A DNA stretch of 64,000 nucleotides from the NCBI GenBank assembly GCA_951640165.1, contig OX621240.1, positions 34,910,713 through 34,974,712 of the forward strand, written 5' to 3'. The translations under genes were made by a program, and so were the position numbers. The notes under the pieces are model-generated. The model did not search any database and was not told the DNA's origin. It saw only the letters and a program-made list of their open reading frames with translations. The first letter of the stretch is position 1. Every line of letters starts with the position of its first letter. Positions 60,228 through 64,000 of this stretch are shown piece by piece. The DNA comes from Pseudoips prasinana (lineage: Eukaryota > Arthropoda > Insecta > Lepidoptera > Nolidae).

Positions 60228-60515
60228 TTTTAAAAAGTGCGAGTCGGACTCGCGCTCGAAGGGTTCCGTACCATTATCTATAAAAACGAGCAAATAATTC
60301 ACGTTTATTGTATGGGAGCCTCCTTAAATATTTATCTTATTTTGTTTTTTAGTATTTGTTGTTATAGCGGCAACAGAAATACATCATCTGTGGAAATTTC
60401 AACTGTCTAACTATCACGGTTCATGAGATACAGCCTGGTGTCAGACGGACAGACAGACAGACAGCGAATAATAGGGTCCCGTTTTACCCTTTGGGTAAGG
60501 AACACTAAAGATCGA
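60228..60515. repeat. Repeat X, best copy
   Basis: AAAGTGCGAGTCGGACTCGC, GGGTTCCGTACC near the left, GGTTCATGAGATACAGCCTG, then (ACAG)n and GGGTCCCGTTTTACCCTTTG at the right. A common lepidopteran intergenic repeat of unknown class. Confidence 0.65.
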
Positions 60516-61095
60516 ACGCCTATTTTTGAGCGTCGGCTAAAAAGAGTGGGGGGTTTATATATTTGAAGCCTTTGCCGTTTATCTGTGATTTTTTGTGTAT
60601 TTGATTCTTCGACGGCTATTCTAAATTTAGTCATGGGTTTTTAGAACTGTTGAATGCAAGACGCCATGACCACGACGACACTATAAAATTATTATGAGAA
60701 TTCTAGCCAACTGTACCTCATTGGTATTCAACCGCAGGTAACGAAAACCTGGGTTCAAGTCCTGGGTCTAGACAGAAAGTTTTTACTGTGTTGGATTTAT
60801 ACTGTTGGTTTTACTTTTTATAACATTAGAGATAGTGGGAACTATAAACTAAGTAACCCACGCCAGGCGGTACCCTACTGGGTTTGAACCTCGAACCAGG
60901 GCAGTTACTGATGTGGAGGTGAATGACGGAGTCGGTTAAGGACAGTTTTATACGATTTTCTACGTTAATAGTCCAAGGCACTGGCCACTCGTCCGATTAA
61001 GGGTCGGAGAGGGGATTTCATTGAAACGAATGCAAATTAAGGAGTAATAGTGGTATAAAAATACTACTGTCAATTCAGAGTTATCAAGTTGGCGG
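60516..61095. other. Mostly unassigned; one tRNA-like B box
   Basis: 60715-60790 has GAAAACCTGGGTTCAAGTCC, a B-box-like sequence followed by GTCTAGACAGAAAGTTTTTA, and might be a SINE head. Nothing else is recognised. Confidence 0.4.
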
Positions 61096-61099
61096 TGTC

Positions 61100-61345
61100 A
61101 CACTCTCGTGCCTCAAAGAGCATGTAAACTCGCGCGTATATTTTTTAAAATACATTTCTTAAGATTTTTATAAGCAAACGAGCATTTGGGTCACCTGATA
61201 GCAAATGATTACCGCCACCCATGGACACTCGCAACACCAGAGGAGCCGCAAGTACGTTGCCGGCCTGAAAGAAAGGAACAGACTCGCTTCTTGAAGGTTG
61301 CCATGTCATACGGGATCAGAAATACCTCTGTAGTTAATTGATTCC
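61100..61345 (-). mobile_element. LINE family K 3' UTR
   Basis: GGTCACCTGATAGCAAATGA, TTACCGCCACCCATGGACAC and CCGGCCTGAAAGAAAGGAAC, minus orientation. A repeat Y scrap (CTCGTGCCTCAAAGAGCATG) sits at its left edge. Confidence 0.65.
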
Positions 61346-61439
61346 ACAGAGTCGGTAGTCTCTGTTGAGATTAGCCGCATTGGTCGAAGTTTGATTCGAA
61401 CTACACCATTGATGTGAAACATCTATAGCCGCACGTAAA

Positions 61440-61530
61440 ACAGATTTCTGGCGTGGCGACGCGTGCCGTGGCGATGCGTCGCCACGCTATACGATAGTAA
61501 TGTGTACGGTGTGGCGACGCGTCACCATGC
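61440..61530. repeat. GTGGCGACGCG direct/inverted repeats
   Basis: GTGGCGACGCGT occurs at 61454 and 61511, with GTGGCGATGCGTCGCCACGC forming a small palindrome between (61471-61490). G+C-rich within A/T-rich surroundings. Confidence 0.6.
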
Positions 61531-61911
61531 GCAATCGACTTTTTATTTTATCATTATGACATATTTAGTTCCTATCATAATATGTTCTTTTCTGCATATT
61601 ACTTTTACAAAATAATGTCGATGTTTCACATCTGCCAGGCGTCCCGTGACGGCTCACATTTTTTTATAATTATATAGCTACCTCTGGACCTATTAAAACA
61701 GCCTATACTGCGGCTACAAAGGAGATCTAACTGTAAAACGTGTGCGATATAATATAATGGCCATCAATCACCATTTATATTACTATCATTATTTCTAACT
61801 ATCTTTGAGAACAGCTTAAAAGTTAATAAGGCACATATAACTTATTTGAAGGCTTGGTATTCTGCTTGAAGGTAATAATAATTTTATTGCAGTGCAATAA
61901 CCTTGCCCTCA
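61531..61911. other. No gene seen
   Basis: A/T-rich. GATGTTTCACATC at 61619 is the reverse complement of GATGTGAAACATC at 61413, hinting at an older inverted repeat around 61440-61530. Confidence 0.4.
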
Positions 61912-62024
61912 AGACGACTTTGCAATTGAAGTAACTAAATAGTAAGATTGGTATTTGGGACTTCAAGCCCTCAAGTGCCAAATACCAGTCTTACTATTTA
62001 GTTACTTCAATTGCAAAGTCGTCT
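61912..62024. repeat. Hairpin, 47-bp arms
   Basis: 61912-61958 (AGACGACTTTGCAATTGAAG onward) pairs with 61978-62024 with one mismatch and a 19-nt loop. Probably a small palindromic MITE. Confidence 0.85.
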
Positions 62025-62227
62025 AGTGGGGTAGGGTACTTGTGATTCATCTTAGACACAATTATTCATTTTTATTACGTATAGTTTACAAATGTATTGG
62101 AATATAACTTGAAACATAACATAATAACAAAGAACCTAAATAAACTTATGAATATACGTAACTATCTATATTAGAAAGAAAAACGAAATCTACGAAAAAG
62201 TTAATTATATACATAAATAAATGAAAG

Positions 62228-62485
62228 CTAACTACAGATGGCGTCGTAGTATTCCTCCGAATCGAGGCCATGAGAAAATGTGCTCAGAAGACTGGCTGCA
62301 CTACCACGTTGTATAGCTAAACTAATTCTTTGGCCAAAGAAAAAGCCAGCCCTCTGGTCACGGGAAGGGTCGACCAAACGCTTCGAAATCTGGCGAAAGA
62401 GACTACGGGCACTCGGACCCCACGTTCCAAGCGTTTCGACCCGAAACGGCTCATTATTCATTAATATCCAGTTTATTTCGGTCAC
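62228..62485 (-). pseudogene. Retroelement polyprotein C-terminal relic
   Basis: The frame reads FRVETLGTWGPSARSLFRQI, then GQRISLAIQRGSAASLLST. VETLG-WG-xA followed by LGQRISIAIQRGNAAS is a C-terminal block I associate with RT-encoding mobile elements in Lepidoptera and other animals. It stands alone with no upstream RT, so it is a fragment. The family name is uncertain. Confidence 0.5.
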
Positions 62486-62499
62486 AATTTAATAAGATC

Positions 62500-62990
62500 A
62501 GATGTCAGCCAAAATACATCCACAACTGGACATTAGCCTGCCCAAATAAATTTGTATCCATCATTTGTAAGGATATACCATAATTTGACGGGCCTGTTGG
62601 CGTGGTTGGCAAATGCTTGCTTTTCACGCCGGAGGTCGTGGGTTCGATTCCCACCCAGGACAAATATTTTTGTGCATGAACATGTCTGTTTGTTCCGAGT
62701 CTGGGTGTAAATTATCTATATAAGTATGTATTTACAAGAGAAAAATAGTATATGTAGTATATCAGTTATCTGGTTTCCATAGTACAAGCTTTGCTTAGTT
62801 TGGGATCAGATGGCCGTGTGTAAGTAATGTACCAGGATATTATTATTATAATTACCATGCTTGGCAGACTGGTGATCACATTATGATGTTCATAGTAAAC
62901 TGAGAAACGCTGCTGCTCGCTACGCTTCCCTGGGGATGAGGCGGGGGGTGGTGATATTCATCACCGTCAGCTATACAGACTAGTTAGTAA
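62500..62990 (-). mobile_element. RTE deletion derivative interrupted by a SINE
   Basis: Left part: RTE 3' tip (GATGTCAGCCAAAATACATC, CACAACTGGACATTAGCC). After the SINE: RTE 5' region (CATGCTTGGCAGACTGGTGA, GAGAAACGCTGCTGCTCG, GGCGGGGGGTGGTGATATTC). Confidence 0.68.
62588..62842 (+). mobile_element. SINE S2, full length
   Basis: GACGGGCCTGTTGGCGTGGT (A box), GTGGGTTCGATTCCCACCC (B box), GCATGAACATGTCTGTTTGT, ATAGTACAAGCTTTGCTTAG, TTTGGGATCAGATGGCCGTG, tail ATTATTATTAT. The best S2 copy in the window. Confidence 0.87.
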
Positions 62991-63267
62991 GTACCTAGTA
63001 TTCAACACATTTTATTTGGATTAAGGTTGCTCCGTTTTTGTGTTTTATAATTTAACTATCAATAAATATTTCAAAATTTGAATCGCGAGTTTGAAGAGCA
63101 TTCTACTGATCAAGAATTCTGTTGACGACCTTAATTGGTCTTAGACAACTGCGTATGAAATATTTTGCTGATTTTGTGTCTAGGGTAAGGGTGAGGTATA
63201 GGTATTTTAAAGGTATTTATTGTAGCTGCTATGTATTTTATTAATGATTATTTTATAAACAAAACAA

Positions 63268-63545
63268 AGATCAGGAATGCTTCTGCGATTGTAAAGACAT
63301 GTTAAACTTCGATGACCGTTGGACATATGAACTCCCATGAGAGAAGCCGCAACTAGAAAATACAAGACTTCTGTAAAGGCTCTTTGAATGCTTTTGATTC
63401 TTTGCGAGTGGATAGCATAAAATGGTGAACTAGCATATTCAAGACTACTTCAGACAAGAGCATCGTATAGACATAATTTTGTTTCTTATTTCTTAAATCC
63501 TACTGTATTCCTTCTTAGAAAACCGAGCATTTGAGCAGCCTTGGA
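63268..63545 (-). pseudogene. LINE reverse transcriptase C-terminal relic
   Basis: The minus frame reads AAQMLGFLRRNTVGFKK, a stop, then KLCLYDALV, a stop, SSLEYASSPFYAIHSQRIKS and IQRAFTEVLYF. The LGFxxRNxxGF...LYxALVRSxLEYAS...HxxRIxxIQxxF pattern is the region after RT motif E in Jockey/CR1-type LINEs. At least two stops are present. Confidence 0.68.
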
Positions 63546-63547
63546 AA

Positions 63548-63775
63548 CAGTTAATAAATAATAACTTGATACGAGCTAGCTAAATATCATTGCTGTTATA
63601 AAATAAATTTTATAAATGTTTTAATACAATCAATACAATGTGTACCTAAATATCTATGTTACTAGAAATAATAATGTATACAACTATAATACTACAAACA
63701 TGTTCTGACTATTTACAAGCGCTTTTTTAAAGTCTACGTGAATAAAAACCTTTTTTATTTATTTATTTATTTTAT
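63548..63775 (+). mobile_element. LINE family A 3' end
   Basis: AATAACTTGATACGAGCTAG, CATGTTCTGACTATTTACAA and GTCTACGTGAATAAAAACC with a TTTA tail. A shorter copy than at 9354. Confidence 0.72.
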
Positions 63776-64000
63776 TATAAGTTAGTAAATAAACATTGTT
63801 AATTTTATATCAAAGCAGATGACGTGAAAATATGGAATAAGAAAAAATAATTAATTAAGAAATAAAAATTGAGAAATGTATAGCGCAATAGATTAAATGA
63901 AATGAAGAATAGCGCAGTATTTTGGACTGACTATGTGGTACAAGGGCATGTGCCCTTGAATATACTAATATATGTAAATGGGAATCCAATTGAACGCGTT
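63776..64000. other. A/T-rich end of window
   Basis: Nothing recognised. The sequence runs off the edge. Confidence 0.5.

Overview
This 64 kb window looks like gene-poor, A+T-rich intergenic DNA from a moth or butterfly (Lepidoptera). The evidence is the mix of repeats: tRNA-headed SINEs, short Helitrons that start TC and end hairpin-CTAG, an RTE-type LINE with the GTCCAGCAGTGGAC 3' end, CR1-superfamily LINEs ending in short tandem repeats, a mariner, a piggyBac derivative and many palindromic MITEs. I found no convincing single-copy host gene. Nearly every long reading frame belongs to a transposable element, and most short ones are chance or antisense frames. Family names rest on motif recognition, not on database searches. 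The labels S1-S3, A, K, J, R, M, N, T, X and Y are local names used only to link copies inside this window. || Layout. 1-5 kb: an RTE 3' fragment, then a nearly complete CR1-like LINE on the minus strand with two open, overlapping ORFs (4033-4857 and 1074-4064). 5-10 kb: MITEs, an R1-like relic, and a decayed CR1-like LINE (7563-9160) lying between the two arms of an inverted repeat. 10.2-11.3 kb: a satellite array of 12 units of about 96 bp with a 290-bp three-unit higher-order repeat. 14.9-18.05 kb: a full-length minus-strand RTE LINE with a 13-bp target-site duplication, broken only by one frameshift and one stop. 18.25-22.63 kb: a plus-strand DNA transposon with terminal inverted repeats, encoding an intron-containing transposase with tandem CxxC zinc modules, a DDE domain and a C-terminal SWIM-like zinc motif. 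|| 22.7-28 kb: Helitrons, a 109-bp-arm perfect palindrome and a 2-kb Helitron with internal repeats. 28-36 kb: RTE deletion derivatives, an RT relic, a TIR element with a 12-bp direct repeat and a 966-bp piggyBac deletion derivative at TTAA sites. 36-43 kb: locally duplicated unclassified repeats, MITEs and SINEs. 43.73-45.07 kb: four tandem Helitron 5' segments joined to the 3' end of a different Helitron family. 49-52 kb: an apparently intact mariner (transposase 50280-51338, TA target site). 53-64 kb: a 689-bp-period duplication, a Harbinger-like deletion derivative, LINE 3' ends and SINEs. || The elements depend on each other. The RTE could have mobilised the deletion derivatives that carry its two ends. 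The S1 and S2 SINEs share a 3' segment and so probably share a partner. The DDE, mariner, piggyBac and Harbinger elements are potential or former sources for MITEs. Many insertions are nested, which gives relative ages.
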